Assembly (NCBI GenBank): GCA_946811185.2 | Contig: OX328106.1 | Span: 31,308,426 to 31,372,425 of the forward strand | DNA: 64,000 nucleotides | From: Hippopus hippopus | Taxonomy: Eukaryota; Mollusca; Bivalvia; Cardiida; Cardiidae | Direction: 5' to 3' | Part shown: piece after piece, positions 42,969 to 54,487 of the stretch | How positions within the stretch are numbered: position 1 is the stretch's first letter | How the letters are laid out: every line of letters starts with the position of its first letter | The notes under the pieces: model-generated | The model's input: only the letters and a program-made list of their open reading frames with translations | Told to the model about the DNA's origin: nothing | The model's database searches: none | Position numbers and translations under genes: made by a program

Positions 42969-43087
42969 ACTACTGTTTATTTGTGTTTAAAATGTAGTTT
43001 TCCTTGTTATACAATAACTGTTATACTTTGTTAGATGCTAATTTAAAGATATAGATCAGACTTTGAAAACCAGGCTACATTTGCATA

Positions 43088-43620
43088 TGAGCAATGCTCT
43101 GTGAAAAGGGGCTAAATGTATCTGCTAAAAATATCGACCCATGTCAGCCTGCGCAGTCCGCGCAGGCTGACATACATGTGTCGAAACTTTTTGCTGTTTG
43201 TAAATTTTCTGCATTTCCATGTATCATCCTACCTCCATAATTGGCTTGCAATACGCGAAAAGGGGCATTCGAACATTTGCGTAAAGTGTCGTCTCGGATC
43301 AGCCTGCGCAGTCCGCGCTGGCTAATCCGAGACAGCACTTTACGACTACATTAGATTTTGTCCTTCAGTAGACATGCACAAAACAGAAAATTACATAAAA
43401 ACGGAAAGTGTCGTCTCGGATTAGCCTGCGCGGAGTGCGCAGGCTGATCCGGGATGACACTTTACGCAAATGTCCGAATGTCCCTTTTCGCGTGTTGCAA
43501 GCCATATCCAGTCAATTGTCAGACAAAATGGATTTTATGGATCCATAATTATATGATGACATGCTTGATATCATGTATCACGGAAATGCATTAGGCCCCC
43601 TTTTGCCAGAGCATGGCCCA
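43088..43620. mobile_element. MITE-B copy 7, interrupted by MITE-A
   Basis: The two halves (43088-43241 and 43505-43620) join into a normal ~270-bp B element once the A insertion is removed. Confidence 0.85.
43242..43504. mobile_element. MITE-A copy 6, nested in MITE-B
   Basis: Complete copy placed inside the spacer of MITE-B copy 7, between ACCTCCATAAT and TATCCAGTCAATTGTC, which are contiguous in other B copies. Confidence 0.88.
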
Positions 43621-44324
43621 TATGATTTTTGTCATAGCATCTACCGATTGCAAATGCCTTAAATAAATGAAACATCATGTAAGTGCTGGATAAAGTTTGA
43701 ACATTCTGGAAAAGCTTAAAGGATAATGAAAGTTTGTTGCTTTCATTGTAATCGTCAAGGGACGACAGTCAAAATAATGGAGAAAAGAAATTTTATATGT
43801 TTTAAGTGTCAGTTTATATTATCTTCCAAGCCGATGCATTAATTTTGATGCAAAACCTTTTCCACCATGATTTACATAAGTAGATCTAGATTGTGCAGAC
43901 GGTGTGGATCCAAGATCAGACTGCGCGAAACACGTAAAATCTGACAGTGGATCTGATCTGTTCCGGCTGCTTCTAGGTTGTAAACTGTCTGCTTTTTTTC
44001 AAAAAATTATTTCCTCAAAATGCGATTACAGTGTGCGCTTATCTAGTTAACAAAGACTGATTCATTTTCTTCGAGGAGAAGGAGTTAAACAATTCATTTC
44101 CATTTAACATCTTTTAAATTTGGTGTTTTGATTCCCCGGGGTATTGAGGAGTCTCCCAATTTTAAAATTATCAGGTCATTCGTTGAATGGCGTACTTTGA
44201 TAGCCTCGGCTTTTTTTTTTAAACAAACTTTACGTCGAATATATTTCGAAGTTCTTCGGGGTACGGGCATAGAGATAACAGTGTCGAAGTACATTTTTTT
44301 TTTTCATACCGAAAAATCTCGAGT
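43621..44324. other. No gene seen outside the MITE-C scrap
   Basis: Two opposed ~70-codon frames at 44094-44343 are unrecognised. Confidence 0.45.
43900..43990. mobile_element. Decayed MITE-C fragment
   Basis: GATCCAAGATCAGACTGCGC and AATCTGACAGTGGATCTGAT; hairpin mostly lost. Confidence 0.4.
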
Positions 44325-44528
44325 AATTGACGATCCTGATTAAGAAGGCCTTTGAAAACACGGTGAGAAAAAAAAAATTAATAATAATGGTAACCGGTAT
44401 TTTCTCCTTGTCCTACAATGATTCTACCATTTCGAAGACAGTAATCATGTTTCATGCAATAGAGAATTTGTTTTCTGATAATGCTTTCAGTTCGGATAGT
44501 CCAAAATTTTGTCGTTTCGTAATTAGTG
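44325..44528. mobile_element. Degraded MITE-D copy, reverse
   Basis: GACGATCCTGATTAAGAAGG ... GGTAACCGGTATTTTCTCCT ... CCAAAATTTTGTCGTTTCG. Confidence 0.65.
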
Positions 44529-44737
44529 AACAGAAAAACTGTAATTCGTTTTTGCATAAAAGGCTTTCTTACCTGATAATTGGCATATTTATTCTTTTCC
44601 GTTTAATTCAGAAGTTACAAATGACGTTTAGATAATCTGAAAATATTACAGCTTATAATTACAATTTTGTTTGGTTTTGTTTTCGACTTGTTTGTAATTT
44701 CAGTTAGACTGTTGAAACGTTCCATGCCTTTATATGG

Positions 44738-45020
44738 CCAGGCCATGCCCTGTGAAAGGGGTGTTTAATGTATCTCCGTAATGTATGATACTAAGCAAGA
44801 CATCATATAATAATGCATCCATTTAATCTATTTTTGTCTAACAACCTACTGAATCATGAGGTATACTGGTACTTTGACATGCATACATGCATAAAATTGA
44901 CCAAAATTGACCAAAAAGCAAAAAGTTTAGAGCCAGGTCAGCCTGCGCGGACTGCGCAGGCTGACCTTGGTCGACTCTTTTTGCAGATGCATGAAGAGCC
45001 TTATCACAGATCATGGCTTA
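44738..45020. mobile_element. MITE-B copy 8, opposite orientation
   Basis: The interior runs in reverse relative to the other copies, with a perfect hairpin CAGCCTGCGCGGACTGCGCA. Flanked by TATAT and TATA. Confidence 0.8.
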
Positions 45021-45252
45021 TATAATCTTTGTACTTTTACATATTCCAACCCGGATATACAGGACGAATCACCACCAACAAATATTTATTGCCGTGTATT
45101 AAAGTAGATCCGTTATATAAATCCTGGGATAACGTAAACATAAACTTTAAATCGAGTTTTGATCAAGAATAAGATCTAAGTTTTAATAATAATCAGTCTT
45201 GTCATGGTCTTAGCTTAGCTGCCTATATTTCGAGATTTTTTTTCCATATCTC

Positions 45253-45410
45253 TTTTATCAGACGATAACATTATGGACCTGCGCATATTCAAAGCAATCT
45301 ATTTGCAGAAGATAAATCATATGTGGCTAAAATGACCAGATTTATAGAATAAATATCTTCTAAAGAATGAAAAAAATGTTATGAGAAAAGGATTAAAAAC
45401 TGTAGCGAAA
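45253..45410. mobile_element. MITE-D 5' remnant
   Basis: TTATCAGACGATAACATTAT, TTTGCAGAAGATAAATCATA and GAGAAAAGGATTAAAAACTG are in family order; the hairpin has decayed. Confidence 0.5.
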
Positions 45411-45429
45411 TTCTCTCCGAAAATTGATA

Positions 45430-45640
45430 AAAGCCATCTCGGCTAATTCATTCCACTTTCTTCGCTGACAATTGTTTCGTCTACGGTTATATGGAAAAGA
45501 AGGCAGTGGCTTGGAAGGCATGGTGTGCAAAATACCGGTACTACAGGAAGGGAAATTCTAGAGCATGAAAAGTTTCACTGGTCCCCTGAGATTTTACAAA
45601 AATAATGTTGAAATCGGGGTTAAACATCAACAAAACAAGC
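45430..45640 (+). mobile_element. SINE type 2, head missing
   Basis: TTTCGTCTACGGTTATATGG, AAGGCAGTGGCTTGGAAGGC and ATGTTGAAATCGGGGTTAAA follow the type 2 order. Confidence 0.65.
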
Positions 45641-45769
45641 CACCTCTGCACATTGCAACAAACTCAAAACTCGTAGAAGCACAAACTACAATTTGGTCTC
45701 TGGAGATCAAAAACCGGAAATGACGTAAAGATCATGACATGATCAGCGTCCCTTGAGTGTGAGTCATCG

Positions 45770-46430
45770 TGTATGAAGAGTATATGTACGGTCTTTACAT
45801 GGACAGCGTTAGCCAGAAGACGCAAGGAGTCATCAAGGAGTCATCAAGTATATAGGGTAACAATGCTGTCCGAGATTGAGAACCGGACTGAAATGTGGTG
45901 TTTAAATACGAGCAGCATTAGCCTGAAGCCGCGCGGAGTCATTGCGTTTGTAGAGTAACAAGGCCGTCTGAGTGTGTGAACCAGAAATATCTATTCAAAA
46001 GCAAAACGCTACGTAGCATAAACCGAAAATGTTTTGATCCCATAAGAAAGACGACGCGGTGAGTCAAACGTAAAGACGCATGTGAGGATGCTAAGGAAAG
46101 CTATCGGCATTACTTTCTTTTCTTTTTCACTAACAGAATGGACTTTTTTTCTTATTTTACAAACATCATATCTGCGTAATATGGCCTTAAAGGATCGAAA
46201 TATTCCGGTTTGTGCTACGTGATATTTCTTTAAATACATGTTCCCGATTCCCTCGCTCGAACGGCGTTGTTGCTCTACATGGCTCCTCGTGGCTTCTGGC
46301 TGACGCTGCCTTAACATAGACATGACGTGTCTTGTTTCTACTCTCGGACGGCGTTATTACTCTTGCTACAAGATGGCTCCTTTTGTCTTCTGGCTGATGC
46401 TGTTCTTATATAGACATGACGTTTTCAGTT
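45770..46430. repeat. Inverted array of ~95-bp units
   Basis: The left arm has two units (GACAGCGTTAGCCAGAAGAC and GAGCAGCATTAGCCTGAAGC). The right arm has two inverted units (GGCTTCTGGCTGACGCTGCC and GTCTTCTGGCTGATGCTGTT). Inner arms also match (ACGTAGCATAAACCG versus the complement of CGGTTTGTGCTACGT). Confidence 0.7.
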
Positions 46431-47129
46431 CATAAGTTACATAAACTCTTTAAGCTTGCTAACGCGGGGGGAGGGGGGGGGCGTAAATCGTCGTATTTGT
46501 ATTGTACAAGCAAAAGAATGTGCTGTAGCTTTTACGTATTTTTTATAACTCATTTCACGAGGATCTACCACCACGTCAGTGCAGTCTGATCTTGGTATGC
46601 AATTTCGCGAATAGTCCTTTAGCGTTGGTACTTTCATATCGCTAATTTCCCATTCCCCCCCCCCCCCTCCAATATTGTCGAACTACGCGCAATAGGCCTA
46701 TGCATTTCATAGCATTTCAAAAGAAAAAGTCCCCTTATACCTGTTAAACGTTTTCGTGCGCACCGCACGTCTGTGGCGTCCGATTTGTTGTTATATAATT
46801 ATCTTAGAATTCTGTAAACATCCCGAAGAAAAATCGTGAGCCAAAACTTTCAATAAGAATTTCAAATTAAACTCATACTTGTTGTTAAAGATTTTTTTTC
46901 GATTTATAGTAAAAAATGAAGCATCCGATTATCGAACGATCGGTAGCATTTTTGTGTGTCTGTGCATAATCATATAGCTCGACCTCAAGGTCTAGTCATA
47001 GACTGCGCCCGTCTATAAGGCATAATGAACCTATTTTAGTAGAAGAAAAGAAACGTTTCGCCGAGAAATAACTTGCTTTTTATGGCACAGATTACCCTTA
47101 GAACGACATGCACAACCTGCGTTGTTTTG
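46431..47129. other. No gene seen
   Basis: G run (about 46465-46482), C run (about 46655-46668) and a MITE-C scrap, GTCAGTGCAGTCTGATCTTG, at 46574-46593. Confidence 0.45.
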
Positions 47130-47420
47130 GCGGACAGTGTAGATCAGTGCAGACTGTCCGGAACGCGCATCTTGATCCTAGATCTATACTTTCCGATAGT
47201 TTGTGATTTACTCCAGCCAATAGAGAATAGAAATCTTAAAAGATGTAAAACTAATTGTGTTTTTTTACTGCTTGATAATGTTCATCGTCTATGTTTTTTT
47301 GTTACATCGTAAGGGTCACCCACTAGCTCGTCTAGGGCTTCAAATGGTGCATGTTTAGGAGAGTGTAGACACAGATCAGCCAACACAAAGGTTAAGTCTG
47401 ATCTATCTCTACACTCTACA
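47130..47420. repeat. Two decayed MITE-C-like pieces
   Basis: 47131-47200 (CGGACAGTGTAGATCAGTGC ... CTATACTTTCCG) and 47355-47420 (AGACACAGATCAGCC ... GTCTGATCTATCTCTACAC). Weak, based on flanks more than on the hairpin. Confidence 0.3.
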
Positions 47421-47784
47421 CTTCTTTTTAATAGTTTCAGTCAAATAATCCCCACTTAATACCAGTAAACATAACAAAATCTATTGCTGGAATAGTCCAC
47501 ATCATAGATTCGGTGGAAAAAGGGTTTCGATATCAGACCATTTCCTGATAGAGTTTATGCTCGTTTGTGTGTAATTTTCCTGTGATTTCTTCGTAGTTTC
47601 ACGGAAAAGACGTCGTTCAATCAATCATATGGGTAGCCGAACCCGGAAAAAACATATTGGAAAATGATCAGATATGGCTTGTTTTATCACAATGTAATTG
47701 AGCACTAAATTTTCCTCATCCCTTTACATTCTGGGCACGTACTTGGCAATCATTCTTAATACCACTTTTAGTCTTATTCTTAAT
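47421..47784. other. No gene seen
   Basis: Unrecognised sequence before repeat H. Confidence 0.5.
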
Positions 47785-48069
47785 GAGACATCTTTACAGC
47801 CAGAGAGTAAACAAACGCTGTTAAAACTTGACGGTGTTATAATGTAGTCAGCTGTGTAAACGTAGATAAAAAATCAATATAAGGTGTATGCGGTAAGGAA
47901 ACTGTAGGGATTTGTCTTCGATTTAAACCGGAAACTCTGGTTGTTACGTCTATGGCTAGCCGCAATAGAATGAAATGCATTTTCTATCTGCCGTAATCCG
48001 TGCAACCTTGCAACCATCTGGGGCAATATTTGGCATGAAGATACAAGAGTGATTATAGTTTCATAAATA
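47785..48069. repeat. Repeat H, copy 1
   Basis: GAGACATCTTTACAGCCAGA ... CCTTGCAACCATCTGGGGC, nearly identical to the window's end (63757-64000). It runs directly into the left inverted end of the 3.5-kb element. Confidence 0.85.
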
Positions 48070-51000
48070 GACCTTGAGCCACCAATAGCCCCCTCCCCCT
48101 CCTCCCCGGGGGAATTTTCGGCACTATTATTTTCTGAAACCCCAAGGTCTCCTGAGCACTTTGTCAAAGTCTGCCACCTAGCGAGTGGAGCTTTTGCGAG
48201 TTATAGAGGTCAAAGGTCATCAAGTGCACTGTTGCATATGAGATATCAATGCATAGCAGTTCAGGTTAAATTTCCATTTTGTTTTCTACATTTAATATGT
48301 CAGAAACATGTTCAGATGGGTTTATAACTCATCTTTAGTCAAAACAGCTCTTTTACACAAATAGAAGCAATTTTGTTTGAATCAAAGTACTGAGAGAACT
48401 GTTCTTGGCCACGTTTGTGGGCATAAAATAGCTGGAACCCAAAATCAAATTCATAACATACAAAATCACCAATTATGATCCTAGTGATAAAGAATAGATT
48501 TCGTGACAAACATTGTGTCTTACCAATATAATTTATCCTATCTATAAGCTGTGTCAGCGAAGGAAATCAGAGTATTAATAGTTACAAATGTTGAGCTTTT
48601 TTTAAAATCTTACGCTATTTGCTGGAATTAAAGACATTTCTTGCTGTTGACCCATAAGAACTCATTGACGTCAGGATTGCATTTTTCATTCGATAATCAA
48701 CAGTAATTTGCCACATTGATTGATATTGTATTGAATCCAGTAAGTAAAGTTGTGTAGATCTTTTTCTTCATAGAGTTCGAGACTAATATGAAGTTGCCTT
48801 TCATTGAAATGATAACAATGATGTTTACAAAAGATCATTCCATGCTATACGAAAATCTATCCACTATCACCCAATTTGACCACATTCATGAAGTCAACAT
48901 TGTTATCATCTTTCTCATTGCTTGGTTAGAATATATTTCAATATGTTAACTAAATCATTGCTATGATTTATACTCTATATTATTCTATACACGTACTGCA
49001 TGTCTATGACATAGGGAAATACCTAGTAAACAATGTGAAAATTCAATAGCATTTCTGTTCTGTTCACAATATGACATTTTTACCACAAAAACATCAAAAT
49101 GTACGCAAAGAGGGCATGCATAAAACCATTTTTGAAACACTCTAGGTTTGTTATTCTCTAAATAATTCCAAGGTAGCATTTCGCAAAACAGAATCTACTT
49201 TTGTCGAACTACAGAGACTTCCCTTCACAGCATAGACTTTGCAAATGAGAAATCAGGTCAACAGATCACTAGGATCATAATTGATGATTTTGTCTCCCCA
49301 TTAGATCACTGATCATTTCTTGCTACAGATGGACAATTATTGGTACATCACTTATATAGAATAGCACAGTAAAATGAAATCTGTCATTTTTAATATGGGA
49401 AACAAAATCCTGGAAATAACAATAAGCCCATGATCGTGATACCAAATGCAAAAAATATTGTTCATCTGTTCATGCACAATAATATATGCCGATATTGGAT
49501 GAGGTGGAGCTAAGCATAGTCTAAGTATATTGCAGCAGGTATTTTCTTTTTGACATACGACAGGTACCTTTATATACATGTTTGATAAAAAGAGAGAAAA
49601 ACAAAACTCATGCATAGGCCTTTTGCCCATAGCAGAAATAAGGAGAGTCACTAATCATCTATCAAACAAGGTAAATAATAACTGGCCAACTAAAATATTA
49701 AAAAAAGCTTCTGTCTCTCTTAAATGTGTACAATATCAAAGTAAAAACTAAAAAAAAAATGTTGTTTGAATTTACACAGATTATAAATCACTAGAATACA
49801 ATGTAATTGAGTAAAAGAAGACATAGCCTTGAAGCTACGCAGGCAAAAAACAAGAACTTATACATATGTAAGAACAAGATAATCTGAGCAATCAAAGGAT
49901 TGTCATGTGAATGATGATAATTTGCATGACCTTTACGCCAAAAATTATGTTAATGACAAGAACATTAACAGTACATGGTAACACACAAATGACCTTTATT
50001 TCAAAGATAACATAAAAGGGAAACAAAATGGATAAAAGAATAAGAAAAATAAAACAGGGCTCTTCATTGCATAGTTTAAGACTTAAGCATATTATATCAA
50101 ACCCAATGCAACTCGTTTCCAACATTTAAAACTTAGCCTTCTGTTATAGTCATGGCATGATGCTTCAAATTATTTCCTTGTTTCTTAATGCCAACCAGTT
50201 AACCTGACATAATTCTGAACAGGTAAGAACGGAAAAACGACAACCAAAGTTTTCATAACAGAAACAAAGCCACAGATATGGCGGGTAGGCATGAGAATGA
50301 TGATGGTGAAGCTTTTACTGAGCAAATACAAGCATGAATGAGCTCTCATTCACTATAACACTATGGTCCTCTGTAAATTAATACTGATCAACAGTGTGAG
50401 ATAACAGGTGCATCTGCCCTATTGAAATATCAAATCCAAATGGCGAATTCAATTCATCTTGGTAACTCACATTGCTAGTAAATCACATGATAACTTAATT
50501 GATGTGTGTAAAAAGTGAAACAAGATTAACTACGAATAATATATCTTTGATTTTGCGCAGTTAACACTTTCCGCGCCAAATATTTAATGCCCACCTCTTT
50601 TGATGCCTGGAAATAGGCTCCACTGAAACTCAGTAAGAGTTTTATCATATTAGGCTTAACTAAACAAGCGGACGACAGAGTTCCAAGATCAGACTGCATG
50701 TTTTGTGCAGTCTGATCTTGATCTGTGTCGTCTGCAAAGGCCACTGTTTTCGCCTATAGTGCTGAAAGGGTTAAATTCATGCATATGTATGCTGTATTTA
50801 ACTAAAAAGGTTGGTATGCCTGTAGGTCATACCTTTACTACTTCGTCATGGCGAGTTCAAATTTTAGTACTTAGATATCATTGTCTGAGAGAACTAAATT
50901 GATAAAATAACAAGAGAAGGCACTGTAGATAGCATATGCAATGTCTTCTTAGTAAATAAGATCAAGATATATTTTACTTTTAAACTTTTTTGTCCATTTT

Positions 51001-51570
51001 TTTTTAGATACAAGAGTTAAATGGTACACAATGTATCAGTAACTTCAGTACTTTGATTTACACTAAAGGTTTCTATTTACTGTAATGAATATAACTAATA
51101 AGATCATGAAAAAAGCATACCAATAAATTTCAGATTTTTTTGTATATCTAAAATAAAGAAATGAACCAGACTGTTGTTGAATTCTCAGCTACTGATATAA
51201 AAAATTAAAAAGTATATTGGAAACTTGAATCATAAAAAAATAATGCTGTCAGTGCTTTGATTTGAATTAAATGTTCTTTTATTTTGTTAGAAATGTATAG
51301 AATTATCTAAATATGGGCTTATTACATTACCTGAGATCATTTGGGACTTTCAGAAGGTATAAAATTTTCAAAGAAGTGTCAATTGAAGATCAGCTAATTA
51401 GGTTAGGGTTAGAGGTGCACTTGATGACCTTTGACCTCTATAACTTCCAAAAGCCCCAGCCAGGTGGCAGACTTTGGGAATGTGCTCAGGAGACCTTGGG
51501 GCTTAAGAAAATCATAGTCCCGAAAATTCCCCCTGGGGGGAGCAAACACCTTGCTGGCTCATAGTCTAAA
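48070..51570. mobile_element. 3.5-kb element with ~165-bp inverted ends
   Basis: 48070-48235 (GGAATTTTCGG, CCAAGGTCTCCTGAGCAC, GACCTTTGACC complement) is mirrored at 51405-51570 with moderate divergence. The interior is AT-rich without credible coding. It holds a divergent MITE-C (50565-50770) and a short internal inverted pair, ATTATGATCCTAGTGAT (48472-48488) versus its complement near 49264-49280. Best read as a large non-autonomous or eroded DNA transposon. Confidence 0.65.
50565..50770. mobile_element. Divergent MITE-C subfamily copy within the 3.5-kb element
   Basis: TTAA at 50561-50564 and 50771-50774; ends CACTTTCCGCGC and GTGCTGAAAGGG; hairpin ACTGCATGTTTTGTGCAGT. Confidence 0.7.
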
Positions 51571-51717
51571 AGTAAAGAAAAACCGAGTGAAGATGTATGT
51601 TTAAGAATATTCAAAGTAACGTTATCTCTGATTGTCTGCACCAAATGTTTTGCATATTAGAAATTGCGCTATTGTCTTAATAAAGATCAAGACTATTAAT
51701 TGAATGATTGACTGAAT

Positions 51718-51919
51718 GGTGTTTAACGTTGCTGTCAACATTATATCAGTCATATCACGGTGACAGTTTACACATTCGTGTATGTACTGGGGTTTAAACG
51801 GCTCTAAAGCGTCTTGTCCGAGGACACTCCAACGAAAAGCCCAGTGCTTCAAATGGAACTCAAACCCGGAGCCTCTTGGTTACTGACCCCACACTTAATA
51901 ACAGAGCCACACAGGGTCC
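51718..51919 (-). mobile_element. tRNA-derived SINE, type 1
   Basis: The complement carries TGTGTGGCTCTGTTA (A-box region), GGGTTTGAGTTCC (B-box region), TTGGAGTGTCCTCGGACAAG, and a tail before GTTAAACACCAT. Confidence 0.75.
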
Positions 51920-52050
51920 AAGGTCGAGAGTAAGCATGCTTTTTTAAACAATTTGTGAATACAGGTCCTGGTCATCGTAGTCGACGTATAAATTATCAGT
52001 ATGCTTGTATGGTATTTAATGCCACTTTTAACAATATTCAAGTTATATCG

Positions 52051-52537
52051 TGCCGGTGTAATGCAGAGAAATGACCCTCCCCTACAAAATGACCCATGGG
52101 TCATTTCACTACGTAGAGGAATGACCCGGGTCATTATTCTACGTAGAGAAATGACCCCAGACCGTAGAGATAGGACCCCCCTCTAGCTGTAGTAGAATGA
52201 CCCGCTCTTGAAAAGAAAGGACCCCCGTAGAGAAATGACCCCCCCCCCCCTTTTTTCCCCTGTAACATTGTTGTTGCTGCTGATGCTGATAATACTACTA
52301 CTACTACTACTACTACCATTACTACTACTACTACTACTACTACTCGTACTTCTACTACCCACTTTTTGCCTTAACATTGTTATTGCTGCTGATACTACAG
52401 CCAGAGGGGGGGTCCTTTCTCTATGGTCTGGGGTCATTTCTCTACGTAGAGTAATGACCCGGGTCATTCCTCTACGTAGTGAAATGACCCATGGGTCATT
52501 TTGTAGGGAAGGGTCATTTCTCTGCATTACACCGGCA
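52051..52537. mobile_element. 487-bp palindrome with ACT microsatellite core
   Basis: Ends TGCCGGTGTAATGCAGAGAA and complement; arms of about 145 bp with few mismatches, built from repeats of GAAATGACCC and CTACGTAGAG. The centre has (ACT)n and two direct copies of a block starting AACATTGTT. Inserted in a SINE. Confidence 0.88.
52290..52352. repeat. (ACT)n microsatellite
   Basis: Interrupted ACT triplets in the loop of the 487-bp palindrome. Confidence 0.85.
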
Positions 52538-52790
52538 AGGTCGCCTATCCATGCTTTACTCGAATTTATTTTTCTCTGTTTTTACCAGCACAGCATTCTT
52601 TCCAAGCCACTGGCTGCTTTTCCACATAGACGTCGTCTAAGCAATGTTCAGCGGTGAGAGAATGAATCTTGTCGCAATGATTGTCATCAGTCCTCAGAAA
52701 GAATTCAGCCGAGCTTGGGATTTGTGACAATTTAGCACTGGGTTTCAAGCTCTGTACCTTACTGACTAAGCAAAACGATTAGGCTGAATT

Positions 52791-53063
52791 ATAAGTATTT
52801 ATGTACTATACCTCCTAATTTGAATATACGTAAAAAGAAATCGCAAGGCCGTTCTCTTTATGGTAGTGTTTTCCCATATGAAATGATGTAATAGGCCTAT
52901 CAGTTCTAGTTGCTTGACAAGAAAACTTGGAGTCATCGATAAAAGAAATGTTTATGAAAAATTGTCTCACTCGGCACATACATACATGTAGAGACTGTTG
53001 TAAAACAGCCCTGCCAAAATAAGCGCAATATTTAATAGGAAAGATGATGCAAATATGTTGAAA

Positions 53064-53066
<3 letters not shown>
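52791..53066. other. No gene seen
   Basis: Unrecognised sequence leading to the CT tract. Confidence 0.5.
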
Positions 53067-53101
<35 letters not shown>

Positions 53102-53197
53102 CTTTCTCCCCACATCTCTGCCTGTCTGTATGTCTGTCTCCCTCTCTGTCCGTCCCTCCGTCCCTCCCTCCTTCTCTCTCTCTATCTATCTACCTCT
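53067..53197. repeat. (CT)n and CTGT/CCCT-rich tract
   Basis: Pure CT dinucleotides, then imperfect TCTGTC and CCTCCGTC repeats. Confidence 0.9.
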
Positions 53198-53299
53198 CTG
53201 TATGTCAGTCAGTGTGTCTTTTTTTTTTTTTAACTCTATCCTATTGCCCGTCCGTGCAATTTTAAATGGTTTTGGTCGAAATGTTGCATCAGGTAGCTG

Positions 53300-53370
53300 A
53301 CAGGGCAGGTCCAAGAACAGACTGCACGTTCTGTGCAGTCTGATCTTGATCTACACTGTCTGCAAAAGCT
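53300..53370. mobile_element. MITE-C hairpin fragment
   Basis: ACTGCACGTTCTGTGCAGT with CTGACAGGGCAGGTCC before it and TACACTGTCTGCAAAAG after it. Confidence 0.6.
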
Positions 53371-53866
53371 ATTCAACTTTCTCATGAACTTTGCAAACTT
53401 TCGACAAGGTTACTCAGAGTTCCTCTGTAATCTAATAGCGGTATGGACATTTCGAACCGTCTCCTTTTTCTTAATCCCAACAATTAATATGTACACTGAG
53501 GGACTACTAGAGAATCTAATCAAGAAAATCAACGCGGACTTTCTAAAATTAATTAGCTTGTATTTTATATGATTTAGTCGCAGCTGAGGGAACTGCACTC
53601 GAGTTTTGACTGTTAATATTAAAGTTAAAATATATGTATATACTCCTGCAAAAAAGGTTCATTTATTTGAGGTGTTATTTGGCATTTTTAATACATCCGA
53701 TCCAGTATGTACACGTGTGCATGTGGGGTTTGGGGAATGGGATGCGGAGCAGTTTTGGTCCCTTTTTTTGCAGGAAGGGCTGTCATCAACATATCAAATC
53801 CCTCTGTTGCTATAGTAAAGCATAGGAGACTGCACTTGAGCACTTGGAAATATCAGATTATAATAC
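53371..53866. other. No gene seen
   Basis: Overlapping short frames (53333-53572, 53606-53825) lack recognisable features. Confidence 0.5.
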
Positions 53867-53870
53867 TTAA

Positions 53871-54076
53871 CCCTTAACCTGCTGTATAACTAAAATGAAA
53901 CGTTCAAGTCGACAGTAAAAAACCCAAATATTGCTATTTCAATGTTATTTTTTGGGGAAAAATATCTCCTTATCAGACAGTGTAGATCCAAGATCAGACT
54001 GCACGTTCTGTGCAGTCTGATCTTTATCTACCCTGTCCGCAAAAAGGTCCTTGTGTCGCACTTAGCTGCATATGGG
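53871..54076. mobile_element. MITE-C copy 9
   Basis: Full forward copy bounded by TTAA at 53867-53870 and 54077-54080. Confidence 0.9.
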
Positions 54077-54487
54077 TTAAAATGCAAGCTCCTCTAGTAA
54101 GAAATATTTTGAGATGCTTCTGGCCACATGGAATCTGTGACTTGGTACGTGTGCGAATGATTGGGATTGGCTGAAGCAGTCTCTTTTGTCCCTTTTTTTT
54201 TTCACAAATGACCCGGGTAGACATATATGTGTAAGCGCCATCGCTGCTAACCTTCATGTTTTCCCGCAGCGGTTCACGCCCCTTCTTATTGCCGAAAAGA
54301 CTTGGCATAACATAGTCAGAGCTGTTGTTGCCAACAAAAACAATAATCATTATTCACTTACTATTACAGCGCCAGAAATAAGTCTTTAACATGTAAGAGA
54401 CTGGAAGCAATTAATTATAAACATCGCTCTTTGCCACACTATTTTTCATACAACTCATAAAGAAGTTGCTTTCTGCCCTGGCAAACA

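Larger units (their letters stand above)
52007..52790 (-). mobile_element. SINE type 2 interrupted by a 487-bp palindrome
   Basis: Tail piece 52007-52050, body piece 52538-52790 (CCAAGCCACTGGCTGCTTTT, GGTGAGAGAATGAATCTTGT). Confidence 0.72.

Noticed and set aside
48070..51570. Polinton/Maverick element
   Set aside because: Inverted ends are long, but the interior is only 3.2 kb and shows no polymerase, integrase or capsid coding.
52183..52657. Long frames (up to 149 codons) across the 52-kb palindrome
   Set aside because: They read Leu- or Ser-homopolymers from ACT repeats and mirror each other on the two strands because the DNA is palindromic.
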